Source: Paenibacillus sp. FSL H7-0737 (GTDB taxonomy: Bacteria; Bacillota; Bacilli; Paenibacillales; Paenibacillaceae). From it: a stretch of 64,000 nt of DNA. The DNA lies in the NCBI RefSeq assembly GCF_000758545.1, contig NZ_CP009279.1, positions 3,782,001-3,846,000 of the forward strand. Direction: 5' to 3'. The notes under the pieces are model-generated. The model searched no databases. It was not told the origin of the DNA and worked only from the letters and a program-made list of their open reading frames with translations. How positions within the stretch are numbered: the first letter of the stretch is position 1; every line of letters begins with the position of its first letter. Position numbers and translations under genes: made by a program. This document shows, in pieces, positions 25,267-34,530 of the stretch.

Positions 25267-26232
25267 TCATAATTTGAAATCCTCAGTTCGAAGCGTCATT
25301 AATTCCTGCTTGCCTGGGCTGGTACTTTCATACTGGTTTAACAGTCTGACAGCCTGACCCCGAACAGCTTTCTCAATGGCGTTGCGAACATACCTCGCAT
25401 TACTGAAAGCATGAAGACTCTCCGTCTTCTCTACTAACAAATGCTGCTTTAACTTGAGTATCGCCTGTGGCATCAAAATATAGTCGCGATCTTTTGCCAT
25501 CAGTTCAGCGATTTGCAGCAGTTGATCGATCGTATAATCAGGAAATTCCACTTGTATCGGAAACCGTGAAGGCAATCCGGGATTGCTCATCAAAAAATAC
25601 TCCATCTCTCCAGAGTACCCCGCTAAGATAAGTATAAATTGACTGCGATGATCCTCCATGGCCTTGACGAGCGTATCAATCGCTTCTTTCCCAAAATCCT
25701 TTTCTCCACCCCGAGCAAGGCTATAAGCCTCATCGATAAACAAAATACCGCCCAAAGCCTTTTTTACCAGGTCGCGAGTCTTCTGTGCAGTATGACCGAT
25801 GTATTCTCCTACAAGGTCGGCCCTCTCCACCTCAATAAGATGTCCTTTGGTCAGTACACCCATACGCTGGAACAGCTTAGCCACGATTCTAGCCACGGTT
25901 GTCTTGCCAGTTCCGGGATTCCCTTTAAAAACCATGTGATAAGCTTGCCCGCCGCTTGCAAGTCCTGCCTCAGTTCGCATTTGAGCAATTTGTAACAAGG
26001 CGTAGATTTCAAAGACTAGCTCTTTGATATTGTCCAGACCCACTAAACCTTCCAATTCTTGCGTTAACTCTTGGAATAGGCTAGTGTGGCCGTGATTTTT
26101 TGGAGGTACCGGCCGACTCTCTCCAGAAGGGTTAGTTATAGCCGGAGGCTCTTGACTCCGCAATACAATATTGATTTGTCGAGACGGTCTTTCTTCCTCC
26201 CGTCCACTGGCCGCTGCTACGCGTCCGCTCAT
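25267..26232 (-). CDS. spoVK: Stage V sporulation AAA ATPase SpoVK
   Basis: 321 residues from the ATG preceded by GAGGTGAT. CbxX/CfxQ-type AAA+ ATPase: Walker A GNPGTGKTT (about 104-112), Walker B GILFIDEAYSL (about 165), sensor ILAGYSGEM, arginine finger region GLPSRF, and C-terminal lid. The N-terminal 50 residues are polar and variable. SpoVK acts late in sporulation (spore maturation); upstream of hflX, 40 nt gap. Confidence 0.93.
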   Translation of the reverse strand: MSGRVAAASGREEERPSRQINIVLRSQEPPAITNPSGESRPVPPKNHGHTSLFQELTQELEGLVGLDNIKELVFEIYALLQIAQMRTEAGLASGGQAYHMVFKGNPGTGKTTVARIVAKLFQRMGVLTKGHLIEVERADLVGEYIGHTAQKTRDLVKKALGGILFIDEAYSLARGGEKDFGKEAIDTLVKAMEDHRSQFILILAGYSGEMEYFLMSNPGLPSRFPIQVEFPDYTIDQLLQIAELMAKDRDYILMPQAILKLKQHLLVEKTESLHAFSNARYVRNAIEKAVRGQAVRLLNQYESTSPGKQELMTLRTEDFKL

Positions 26233-26325
26233 CGGTATCACCTCATTATCCAGGGCTGACTTCTCTAATCAAGTCTATTCCAGTAAATGAAGTGTTATTA
26301 GAAGATTCGGGATTTTTTGGACAAA

Positions 26326-26982
26326 TCACAGGAATAGCTGCTGAAGCTTCCATTTCGTATAGGCTAGAATCTCACGTGTTTTATGTCTTGTCATCGATAG
26401 AACGGTGGATTCTGTAAGTCCCAGCTCAGGATTCACATATCCAAGCTCGTCAGCAATTTCATGAGCCCGCCACCCATGATAAGTATGCGTAATGATTATT
26501 GTTGAAGACAAACCTTCTCGTGCCATAATCTCTTTACTAAACAAAAGATTCTCGTAAGTGCTGGTAGCTTCATTCTCTACGTAAATGGCGCTATCTGGCA
26601 CTCCTTTAGCAACCAAATAATTACGCATTCCTTGAGCTTCTGTGTATTGTAAATCAGGTTTATCTAAACCACCAGATACAATAAGATGTGGGAACATCCC
26701 TTTTTGATAAAGCTTCAGTCCGTAATCCAGCCGTTCCTTAAGTCCTGGGCTAGGCTCATCCCCCCACATCGACATGCCAAGAATGATCCCAACATCCGCC
26801 TTTTGCATAGGATCTGTGGTGGCAGCTTTATTAATATTGTTTAACGCATAAGCACACCACAACAATCCAGCAATCACAATTATCGATAAAGCGATAAGCA
26901 ACGTTCGTTTCGTCCAGAATCTGCGTTTTTTGGAAACAATCCGAATCGGGGAAGACCCTCTTCCGTAGACATACCATTCCAT
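26326..26982 (-). CDS. DUF218/YdcF-family membrane protein
   Basis: 218 residues from the ATG with AGGAGG 8-9 nt upstream, inside the end of the preceding gene. One transmembrane helix (28-48), then an extracytoplasmic Rossmann-like DUF218 domain: ADVGIILGMSMWGDEPSPGL, HLIVSGGLDK, ATSTYENLLFSKEI, TIIITHTYHGWRA, TRHKTREILAY. Family members (SanA, ElyC, YdcF) are linked to cell-envelope precursor or vancomycin phenotypes; the reaction is unclear. Coupled to the DUF402 gene (4-nt gap). Confidence 0.85.
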   Translation of the reverse strand: MEWYVYGRGSSPIRIVSKKRRFWTKRTLLIALSIIVIAGLLWCAYALNNINKAATTDPMQKADVGIILGMSMWGDEPSPGLKERLDYGLKLYQKGMFPHLIVSGGLDKPDLQYTEAQGMRNYLVAKGVPDSAIYVENEATSTYENLLFSKEIMAREGLSSTIIITHTYHGWRAHEIADELGYVNPELGLTESTVLSMTRHKTREILAYTKWKLQQLFL

Positions 26983-26986
26983 TTCT

Positions 26987-27541
26987 TTATTTCCTCCTGA
27001 ATTCTCCATGATGAAATAATTCGGCACGATGCTTCAAAGATAGTGAGAAATAAGGGAAAGCATGAGCATCGATGCCGCGTAAAATAGTATTGGCTGTCTC
27101 CCAGGCGAGTTTATAATCACTCTCGGAAATATCTTCCCTCTCCAGCGCTTCCTCTAATTCATCCTCATCAAGCAAGAAAACCTCGCCGTTCCAAAGCACA
27201 ACCACATCCAGATACAAATCATCAAACCATGGAACGCCTTGGTCTGTGACGCCCTGCACCTTGCAGGTGTCTATGTACCATTGAATGATATTTTGCCGTT
27301 CGTCGAACATAGCCGTCACAATATAGTGACTGTCTTTTGGGAAATATTGCAGCCAGGAATAACCTTTATCCGCAATACGATATGTATGCCGTCCATAGCT
27401 CTTCCACAGTGGTTCTTTCAGCCCGTAGATGGTATAAAGCGTAATATATCCGCTGAATTCCCGGCTCTCCACATAGCGGCAGGCAAAATGGCGACGCGTA
27501 ATCCGGCGCCAGTTGGCCCGGTCTCCGAATTTACGTTTCAT
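26987..27541 (-). CDS. Nucleoside tri-/diphosphate phosphatase-type protein (DUF402)
   Basis: 184 residues, DUF402 fold as in S. aureus Ntdp and B. subtilis YgaC. The metal-binding cluster is visible in MFDERQNIIQWYIDTCKVQG (D, E and Q) and DDLYLDVVVLWNGEVFLLDEDEL. Full length. Hydrolyses NTPs and NDPs in family members studied; cytoplasmic. Start ATG with GAGAGGG upstream. Forms a two-gene unit with the DUF218 gene. Confidence 0.88.
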   Translation of the reverse strand: MKRKFGDRANWRRITRRHFACRYVESREFSGYITLYTIYGLKEPLWKSYGRHTYRIADKGYSWLQYFPKDSHYIVTAMFDERQNIIQWYIDTCKVQGVTDQGVPWFDDLYLDVVVLWNGEVFLLDEDELEEALEREDISESDYKLAWETANTILRGIDAHAFPYFSLSLKHRAELFHHGEFRRK

Positions 27542-27668
27542 AGAAATTACCCTCTCCAGTATGGTTTCTTCAGCTTACCACATTTAGAGGATACACTCAA
27601 AACATCCCGCAAAATACAGCAAATTTTTATCACAGATCCTATTAGAAAAATATGGAGTTATAAAAGAA

Positions 27669-27711
27669 AGAAGCTGTCCCATAAGTAGCATTCACTACTT
27701 TTGAGACAGCC
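27669..27711 (-). terminator. Terminator of the class A PBP gene
   Basis: GGCTGTCTCAAAAGTAG and CTACTTATGGGACAGCTTC form an imperfect long stem on the minus strand, followed by TTTCTTTT. Confidence 0.8.
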
Positions 27712-27751
27712 TCAGGAAAAGAAAAGCTAACTTCATAAATTCAAAGCATCA

Positions 27752-30322
27752 CTATTGAACAGAAGAATCACCATTCATATTACTAGCCTCTTGATCAGGG
27801 CTTTGTGTTGCATTACCACTGTCATTCCCCGAACTTCCGCCTCCAGAAGGTACATCTGGCGGAGCAGTAGGTATCGGTGTTGCTGACGGTGGAGGCGTAG
27901 TGAATTCAGGCAAGGTTCCTGTTCCACCATTATTCCCGCTTCCATCGTTGCCACCACCATTATTACCACCGTTGCCATTATCCCAGCCATTGTCTCCACC
28001 ATTCTCAGGGGTTGGTGTCGGGAGATTAGGATCAATGGTTGGCTCAGGTGTTGGCATCTCATCCTGCACAGAGACAGTAACCACATTCGATGGTTCACTT
28101 TCTACTTGGGTTGCAGGATCGTAGGAAGTAACATAATACTCGTAAACCAGACCAGGCATTGCACTAAAGTCTCCTGCACTAGTCGTGACCGTATTTAACA
28201 GTAAACCGAAATCAGCCTCGGATGTCTCTCTACGATAAATACGATATTCCACACCCGCAACAGGAACTGCCTGCCAGCCCAGATTTACTGTCATCGTAGA
28301 TGGATCATAAGCTGCAGTAAGTCCACTAACATTCTTAGCTGGTTCAGGTGTTTCTGTAGGTGCAGGAGCGATTTCATTATCTAGCTGTGGGAAGGACTTC
28401 TTAGGAACATCCCTTAACGCTTCCTCCATCACTTTACCCCAGAATGCTGCGGCAAGCCCACTGCTATTCTTAAGCAGATGTTTCTTGCTTGGCTTGTCAT
28501 AACCCATCCACACAGCAGCTGTCCATTCAGGTGTATATCCCACAAACCAAACATCACGGTTCGAGCTGATTCCAGAATATCCACTTTGAGTCGTACCGGT
28601 CTTACCAGCAACTGGACGATCAATCCTTGCTTTTCTACCTGTACCACTCTCTACAACCTTTTGCATCATCTCGGTCATTTGATAAGCCGTTTGCTTACTC
28701 ATAACACGCTCAGGCGTTGTATTAGCCTTGAAGACGGTCTCTCCACTACTATCAGTGATCGATTTAATGGAATATGATTCTCGAAGTTCACCGCCATTTG
28801 CAAAAGCACTGTAAGCTTGTGCCATTTCCAGTGTATTCGTTCCTTTGCTCATACCTCCGAGAGCCAGTGAGAGGTTCTTGTCCTCGTCTTCCAGTCCAAT
28901 CCCCAATTTCTTGGCAAACTTAAATCCGGTATTCACTCCAATTTCATTAAGCAACCAGACCGAAGGAATATTCTCTGATTTCTGTATAGCATCACTCATA
29001 CTAATACTCTTGGAATATCCGTGAAGGTTAGTTGGGCAATAGTTGGAAAAACACTGCTTCTCGTTGCTTAACGTAGAATACTTGTCGTACTTTCCAGTTT
29101 CCAGTGCTGGAGCATAAGCAACGATTGGTTTAAAGGCTGAACCAGGAGAACGTCGGCTGCCATTTACACGGCTATAGCCTTTTTTCTCATAATTCCGTCC
29201 ACCTAGAAGTGCGACAATGCCGCCATTCTCTTGATTCACGATGGTCATAGAACCTTGTACCAATTCGTCGTCTACACTCTTCTCGAAGTTATCACTGTCT
29301 GCAAAAGCATCTTCTACAGTTTCTTGAGCGTGCTTATCCATCGTGGTGTATATCTTGTAACCACCAATATTCAGATCATCTTCGGATAGTCCAAACTTCT
29401 CTTCTGCTTCTTCCACTGCGAAGTCAATAAAAGCTTGATAACGCTGTTTCTTTTCAGGTGGCTTATAATTATAATCCACGGCTTGTGCTTCGTCTCTCTC
29501 TTGCTCCGTAATATAACCTTGTTCGTACATGAGCTGAAGCACTACTGCGCGACGTTCCTTTGAAAGATCCGGGTTACGCAAAGGGTTGTAACGAGACGGT
29601 CCCTTAGGCATCGCAGCCAGTGTCGCAATTTCCCAAACTTTCAGATCATTCAGATCACTCTTACCAAAATATCTTTCCGATGCTGCTTTAATTCCGTAGA
29701 TCGTACCCCCAAAGTTTATTCGGTTCAGGTACATCGTAATGATCTCTTCTTTAGATTTCTGGTTCTCCAATGCTACAGCAATGGATACCTCAGTCGCTTT
29801 ACGGAAAAATGTTTTATCCCGTGTCAAAAAGATGTTTTTGGCCAGCTGCTGAGTAATGGTACTACCACCTTCTACCATGCTGCGTGCAGCAATATCTTTT
29901 ACCGCTGCCCGGCCGATTGACCATAAATCCACACCAGAATGCTCAAAGAAGCGTTTATCTTCTGTGGCCACAAAGGCATTGATCAATAACGGTGGAATCT
30001 TCTCATACTCTACAGGATCGCTTTTCTCAAGCGATAATTCGCCGATTAAATTAGCATTGCGGTCATATACTTTTGTAGTTTCATTTACGGTCAGCTTGTC
30101 TTGGTTCTCTAGGAGAAGTTTTTGCCCATTCAGCATAATGAACAGATAACCGCCAAGCGCACAGAAAATGGCCAACGCTGTAGCAAAGAACAAGCTCCAC
30201 AGCACACGCTTTTTAGTCAAAAACTTCTTTTTCTTCTTACTTTTCGGTTTTGGTTTTGAATTGGTACTGGACGATCCTCTATTTCTATTGTTGTTCGTCC
30301 TTGATGTATCATCTCTAGACAT
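27752..30322 (-). CDS. ponA: Class A penicillin-binding protein 1A
   Basis: 856 residues. Lys/Ser-rich cytoplasmic tail (1-38), transmembrane helix (40-63), glycosyltransferase GT51 domain (about 85-260; catalytic Glu121 in ATEDKRFF, second motif GGSTITQQLAKN), transpeptidase domain with S395-x-x-K398, SEN (449-451) and KTGTT (574-578), then one fibronectin-III-like domain (about 665-765) and a low-complexity tail rich in Gly, Asn, Asp, Thr and Pro. Builds peptidoglycan outside the membrane. The catalytic set is complete. Tail and FN3 are usual in Paenibacillus PBP1. Own terminator at 27669. Confidence 0.95.
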   Translation of the reverse strand: MSRDDTSRTNNNRNRGSSSTNSKPKPKSKKKKKFLTKKRVLWSLFFATALAIFCALGGYLFIMLNGQKLLLENQDKLTVNETTKVYDRNANLIGELSLEKSDPVEYEKIPPLLINAFVATEDKRFFEHSGVDLWSIGRAAVKDIAARSMVEGGSTITQQLAKNIFLTRDKTFFRKATEVSIAVALENQKSKEEIITMYLNRINFGGTIYGIKAASERYFGKSDLNDLKVWEIATLAAMPKGPSRYNPLRNPDLSKERRAVVLQLMYEQGYITEQERDEAQAVDYNYKPPEKKQRYQAFIDFAVEEAEEKFGLSEDDLNIGGYKIYTTMDKHAQETVEDAFADSDNFEKSVDDELVQGSMTIVNQENGGIVALLGGRNYEKKGYSRVNGSRRSPGSAFKPIVAYAPALETGKYDKYSTLSNEKQCFSNYCPTNLHGYSKSISMSDAIQKSENIPSVWLLNEIGVNTGFKFAKKLGIGLEDEDKNLSLALGGMSKGTNTLEMAQAYSAFANGGELRESYSIKSITDSSGETVFKANTTPERVMSKQTAYQMTEMMQKVVESGTGRKARIDRPVAGKTGTTQSGYSGISSNRDVWFVGYTPEWTAAVWMGYDKPSKKHLLKNSSGLAAAFWGKVMEEALRDVPKKSFPQLDNEIAPAPTETPEPAKNVSGLTAAYDPSTMTVNLGWQAVPVAGVEYRIYRRETSEADFGLLLNTVTTSAGDFSAMPGLVYEYYVTSYDPATQVESEPSNVVTVSVQDEMPTPEPTIDPNLPTPTPENGGDNGWDNGNGGNNGGGNDGSGNNGGTGTLPEFTTPPPSATPIPTAPPDVPSGGGSSGNDSGNATQSPDQEASNMNGDSSVQ

Positions 30323-30461
30323 GATGCCTCCTGACTCCCTTCCTTGAATAAATCATGTATGGACTTCTCTGAATGAAAAGAACAACCTTCTCAGGTTGCT
30401 CTCTCACACTCTATTCAAACGATTTATTAACAAGAAAGGTTTCACTTCAATTTTGTTAATG

Positions 30462-30701
30462 TTATTCTTCGTTACTATTGTCCTGCATAAGTGACACACT
30501 GCGCTGTGGTGTAAAAGTGGAAATCGCGTGCTTATACACCATTTGCTGGCGTCCATCACTGTCAATAACGATTGTAAAATTGTCGAATGCTTTAATAATT
30601 CCCCGGATTTGAAAACCGTTGGTCAAATATACTGTAGCAGGGATATTTTCTTTGCGTAGTTGGTTCAAGAATGTATCTTGGATGTTAATGGACTTGTTCA
30701 T
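30462..30701 (-). CDS. hfq: RNA chaperone Hfq
   Basis: 79 residues. Sm1 ([20 protein letters not shown]) and Sm2 with the signature YKHAIST. Start ATG after GGGGGT; an upstream in-frame start at 30749 has no ribosome binding site and overlaps miaA. Hexameric RNA-binding protein, cytoplasmic. It follows miaA by 19 nt, the conserved miaA-hfq order. Confidence 0.97.
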   Translation of the reverse strand: MNKSINIQDTFLNQLRKENIPATVYLTNGFQIRGIIKAFDNFTIVIDSDGRQQMVYKHAISTFTPQRSVSLMQDNSNEE

Positions 30702-30720
30702 ATGACGTACCCCCAATGGT

Positions 30721-31701
30721 TCAATTATATTGTTCAGAAGTATATTCAAGACCTGAGAGAAACTTTCCTGCTATTATAGCACGTATTTTCGAGAAATTCT
30801 CAGAAAAGTTTTGCTCACCTTCGACATCGATCCACTCGATTTCCTTCATGTGGCGAAACCATGACAACTGTCTTTTGGCGAATCGGCGAGTATCGCGTTT
30901 AAGCAGTATCACAGCTTCCTCAAGCGTCAGTTCCCCTGCAAGGTAAGCGGCAATTTCCTTGTAGCCCAGTCCCTGCATGGACACAAGGCTTCTGCTGTAG
31001 CCGTTTTCCAGCAGTCCGTTCACCTCAGCAACAAGACCATCCGCAAGCATGCTATCAATTCGGTCCTCAATACGTTTATATAGTATTTTCCGGTCCATTG
31101 TCAAACCGATGAGGCATAAGTCATAGGGCGACTCCTTCTTTTGAGCTGCATGAGAAGCAGAAAGTGTGGTGTTTGTCTGGTGATGAATTTCCAGTGCCCG
31201 TATAATTCTACGGCGGTCATTCGGATGCAATTTCGCTGCACTGACCGGATCAACGGCTTCAAGTCTGGCATGCAGTGCAAGCGCTCCATGTTCTTCTGCA
31301 AATTGATCCTGTTCTTTACGGAAAGCTTCGTCAGCCACAGCTTCAGAGAATTGAAAACCGTAACATAGGGACTCAATATAGAGACCTGTTCCCCCAACAA
31401 TAAATGGAAGTTTCCCACGACTGCTTATCTCTTCGATAAGTCTGCTACCTTGTTCCTGAAATTCAGCAGCAGAATATGGGTCCTGCGGATCATGAATGTC
31501 GATTAAATGGTGAGGAATTCCCATCATCTCAGCTGGAGTAATCTTAGCTGTACCAATATCCATACCACGATAAACCTGCATCGAATCTCCAGAAATAATC
31601 TCTGCGTTATATGCAGCCGCAAGCTCCAGACTTAACCTGGTTTTACCTACAGCTGTTGGTCCTAGTAAGACTAGAACCTTATGTCTCTCTTTAGTTGTCA
31701 A
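30721..31701 (-). CDS. miaA: tRNA dimethylallyltransferase MiaA
   Basis: 326 residues. Walker [12 protein letters not shown] (11-21), [15 protein letters not shown] (tRNA/prenyl-diphosphate site), [16 protein letters not shown], and the C-terminal [12 protein letters not shown]. Transfers a dimethylallyl group to A37 of tRNAs reading UNN codons. TTG start, 11 nt inside the methyltransferase gene, GGGGTGAT 8-9 nt upstream; translationally coupled. Confidence 0.97.
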   Translation of the reverse strand: MTTKERHKVLVLLGPTAVGKTRLSLELAAAYNAEIISGDSMQVYRGMDIGTAKITPAEMMGIPHHLIDIHDPQDPYSAAEFQEQGSRLIEEISSRGKLPFIVGGTGLYIESLCYGFQFSEAVADEAFRKEQDQFAEEHGALALHARLEAVDPVSAAKLHPNDRRRIIRALEIHHQTNTTLSASHAAQKKESPYDLCLIGLTMDRKILYKRIEDRIDSMLADGLVAEVNGLLENGYSRSLVSMQGLGYKEIAAYLAGELTLEEAVILLKRDTRRFAKRQLSWFRHMKEIEWIDVEGEQNFSENFSKIRAIIAGKFLSGLEYTSEQYN

Positions 31702-32470
31702 TGTGTATCACCCCGTACGATGTTTTGGAGTTGCTCCGGAGCAGCTCTGTAAAGCCAAGCCTTTCAAATTCGCCGCTCAGAGCCTTTTCTTTCAAAAGAA
31801 CAGTTTTACGGGCCACTCTTACCGCCTCAGCTACACTCTCTAGTGATAATGCTGCACGATTAGCAAACTGCCGCAGCGGGGAAATCGAAGCAGAACCGGT
31901 CAGCGGCACTCGGAACATAGGATCAAAGTACACAATATCTACACTTCGATCCGGTAGAGCACGTAAGTAGCTCAAATGCTCACTATGAACGACATTAATT
32001 CTACGCAAGGCCTCATTAACCCTTACTTGCCCAGAGGTATAATGCCGCATCCCTTCATAGAGCAGTGCATACAGCGGCAATGAGCTCTCCAGAGCGGTAA
32101 TCTCTGAGGACTCACCACCATGCACAGCAAATAGCAACGAATCAGCACCTAGACCCGCTGTGCAATCTAGTACGCTATCTCCGGGAAGCATTCGAGCAGC
32201 GACAAGCATCGGTTCTATTTCACCCTTTAGAATCCGTTTCGCACGAACAAAACCCATGCTTGGGTGAAACTCCATAGGCTCCATCCCTAATCGGTGTAAA
32301 CGAACGGCTTCTTGAGAAAGAATTAGTATATCCTCATCTCCGTAGTGTTCCACCATCTTGGGTATAGAGAATTTCTCGCGTGGAGCGTATTTACAGCCCG
32401 TTCTCTCTGCGAGATTCTGAGCTCGCTCTACAATATCCATTATCGGGCTATAACCCGTAGTTATAATCAT
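31691..32470 (-). CDS. Class I SAM-dependent methyltransferase (RsmJ-like)
   Basis: 259 residues. SAM site LDCTAGLGADSLLFA (about 102-116) and post-motif IVYFDPMF (about 180), the latter reminiscent of the FDPMF(P) of 16S rRNA m2G1516 methyltransferase RsmJ. N-terminal segment differs from Gram-negative RsmJ. Probably an RNA methyltransferase, not proven. Located between mutL and miaA, with its last codons overlapping miaA. Confidence 0.8.
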   Translation of the reverse strand: MIITTGYSPIMDIVERAQNLAERTGCKYAPREKFSIPKMVEHYGDEDILILSQEAVRLHRLGMEPMEFHPSMGFVRAKRILKGEIEPMLVAARMLPGDSVLDCTAGLGADSLLFAVHGGESSEITALESSLPLYALLYEGMRHYTSGQVRVNEALRRINVVHSEHLSYLRALPDRSVDIVYFDPMFRVPLTGSASISPLRQFANRAALSLESVAEAVRVARKTVLLKEKALSGEFERLGFTELLRSNSKTSYGVIHIDN

Positions 32471-32512
32471 GTTGCCTCCAGTCTTGCTATAAACAAATTT
32501 CTAATCGTACAA

Positions 32513-34504
32513 TTACATCACCCGTTTGAACAATTTCTCTAAATCATAGGATGAAAAAGAAATCACAATCGGACGCCCATGTGGACAAGTATACGGCTGT
32601 CTGCATGCTGCCAGACGTGACAATAAGGCCTCGACTTCCTGTTCTGTTAGTTTCTGGTTGGCTTTGATGGAGGCTTTACACGAGCATAGAATAGACGATT
32701 TCTCTCGTAGCTTTGCTAGGTCAATCAATCGTTCACTCAAGACCCACTCCGCCATTTCTTCAACGATCGCCTTCTCCTCGCCTTCAGGAAACCAATACGG
32801 CAAAGATCGAATCAGAAAAGTCTGTCCTCCAAAATGTTCAAGGTACACTCCAGCCTGCTGAAACCAATGTAGACGTTCACTAAGTTGACGACTTTCCGAA
32901 GGCGTGAACTCAAGTGTAATTGGCAAAAGCAGATCCTGAGAAGCGTCTTCAGGACGACCGAACTTCTCATAAAAAAACTCGTAATTTATGCGTTCGTGTG
33001 CCGCATGTTGATCAATGAGATACAGTCCGCCGTCATTCTGAGCGATAATATAAGTCCCATGATGCTGTCCGATATAATTTAGTTCCGGGAAGGCAGGAAG
33101 CCCAGGTTCTTCATCGACTGGCGGTGCCCATAACGCTTGGGCAGAAGGAATCTGCTTCTGCAGGGATGAAGTTTCTTGCGGGCGATACCCATTAGCATAG
33201 TTGTTGCTCACATTATTTTGACGTCCTTGTGAAGAGGAAGACTGGTATCCTGACCCGTAGGATGGAGCCGTTTCACGGGTCATCGGAGTATCAATCTGCC
33301 CCTCTTTTCTGATCTCCCTGGCGCTCTGTTCAACATTTGATGGTTGTTGTCTACTAAAGGAACTACCAGATCCCTGAGGAACTGGATCCTTGCCCACCTC
33401 AGACGGTGGGGGTGCCGGAACTGACCCTTTAGAAAAAGCAAACTGCTCCTGTATAAATGAACTGCTGCCCTTTGGCCCAATGGTTTCTTTACCGGGACGC
33501 GGTATCAAACTTTGCCCTAACAACACTTTACGAATTTCTTGTTCAACAAACGTGTAAAGCTCATTCTCCTTACTAAACCGAACCTCCAGCTTAGCTGGAT
33601 GAACATTGACATCCACAAGTGAAGGATGCATGTCCAGTTCGAGCACCAGCAGTGGATAGCGATTAATCGGAAGTAAAGTATGATAAGCACGCATGATCGC
33701 TGCGTTCAGACCATTGCTGCGAATATATCGTCCTCCCACAATGGTAGTCACTGCGTTTCGATTTGAGCGTGTCCATTCCGGACGACTTATATAACCAGAA
33801 ATACGATAATCCAAGTCCTCTGCCGTAATCGGCAACATAGCCTTAGCTGCGGAGGTTCCGTACACCGCTGCGATCACTTGCAGCAGATCACCATTACCAA
33901 GCGTGTGCAGCAGCTGATTGCCATTATGATGCAAGGTAAAAGAGATTCCCGGATGGGCTAACGCCATTCGATACATGGCATCCGATATATGACCAAGCTC
34001 CGTCTGGATACTCTTCATGTATTTCAGCCGTGCCGGTGTGTTAAAAAATAATTCACGCACCGCTAGATCGCTCCCACGGCCCGAAGGGGAATCTTCATTC
34101 CGAATTAAATTACCACCCTCAATATCAATCAGGCGTCCTTTGCCGTCATCGGCAGTAGCCGTTAGAAGAGAGACTTTGGATACCGCAGCAATACTGGGGA
34201 GCGCCTCACCTCGGAACCCTAAGCTAGTGATCTGGAATAGATCACGCCCATTAGCGATTTTACTTGTGGCATGACGATAAAAGGCGGTCTCGCAATCCTC
34301 AGGCTCGATCCCCGAGCCGTTATCTTTTACTCGGATGCTCTGTAAACCGCCTTCCTCCACCGAAACCTCAATCCTTGTGCTTCCTGCGTCAATAGCATTC
34401 TCAACTAGCTCCTTCACAACAGAAGCTGGTCGCTCTACAACTTCACCCGCAGCAATCTGGTTGGCAATATGCTCGTCCAATATATGAATTTTGGCCAATT
34501 TCAT
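32513..34504 (-). CDS. mutL: DNA mismatch repair protein MutL (endonuclease type)
   Basis: 663 residues. GHKL ATPase domain: NAIDAGST, DNGSGIE, GFRGEALPSIAAVS. Transducer domain to about 330, long disordered Ser/Gln/Gly-rich linker (about 360-455), and C-terminal endonuclease: DQHAAHERINYE is the metal-binding motif DQHA-x2-E-x4-E, plus SCKASI and CPHGRP zinc-site residues. Nicks the new strand after MutS activation. The endonuclease motif agrees with lack of a mutH system. 26 nt downstream of mutS. Confidence 0.98.
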   Translation of the reverse strand: MKLAKIHILDEHIANQIAAGEVVERPASVVKELVENAIDAGSTRIEVSVEEGGLQSIRVKDNGSGIEPEDCETAFYRHATSKIANGRDLFQITSLGFRGEALPSIAAVSKVSLLTATADDGKGRLIDIEGGNLIRNEDSPSGRGSDLAVRELFFNTPARLKYMKSIQTELGHISDAMYRMALAHPGISFTLHHNGNQLLHTLGNGDLLQVIAAVYGTSAAKAMLPITAEDLDYRISGYISRPEWTRSNRNAVTTIVGGRYIRSNGLNAAIMRAYHTLLPINRYPLLVLELDMHPSLVDVNVHPAKLEVRFSKENELYTFVEQEIRKVLLGQSLIPRPGKETIGPKGSSSFIQEQFAFSKGSVPAPPPSEVGKDPVPQGSGSSFSRQQPSNVEQSAREIRKEGQIDTPMTRETAPSYGSGYQSSSSQGRQNNVSNNYANGYRPQETSSLQKQIPSAQALWAPPVDEEPGLPAFPELNYIGQHHGTYIIAQNDGGLYLIDQHAAHERINYEFFYEKFGRPEDASQDLLLPITLEFTPSESRQLSERLHWFQQAGVYLEHFGGQTFLIRSLPYWFPEGEEKAIVEEMAEWVLSERLIDLAKLREKSSILCSCKASIKANQKLTEQEVEALLSRLAACRQPYTCPHGRPIVISFSSYDLEKLFKRVM

Positions 34505-34530
34505 TCACCTCTTATTTAGGCAATCAATAA

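Noticed and set aside
27775..28098. 107-codon minus-strand frame in the tail of the PBP gene
   Set aside because: Shadow of the repetitive Gly/Asn/Pro-coding tail in another frame.
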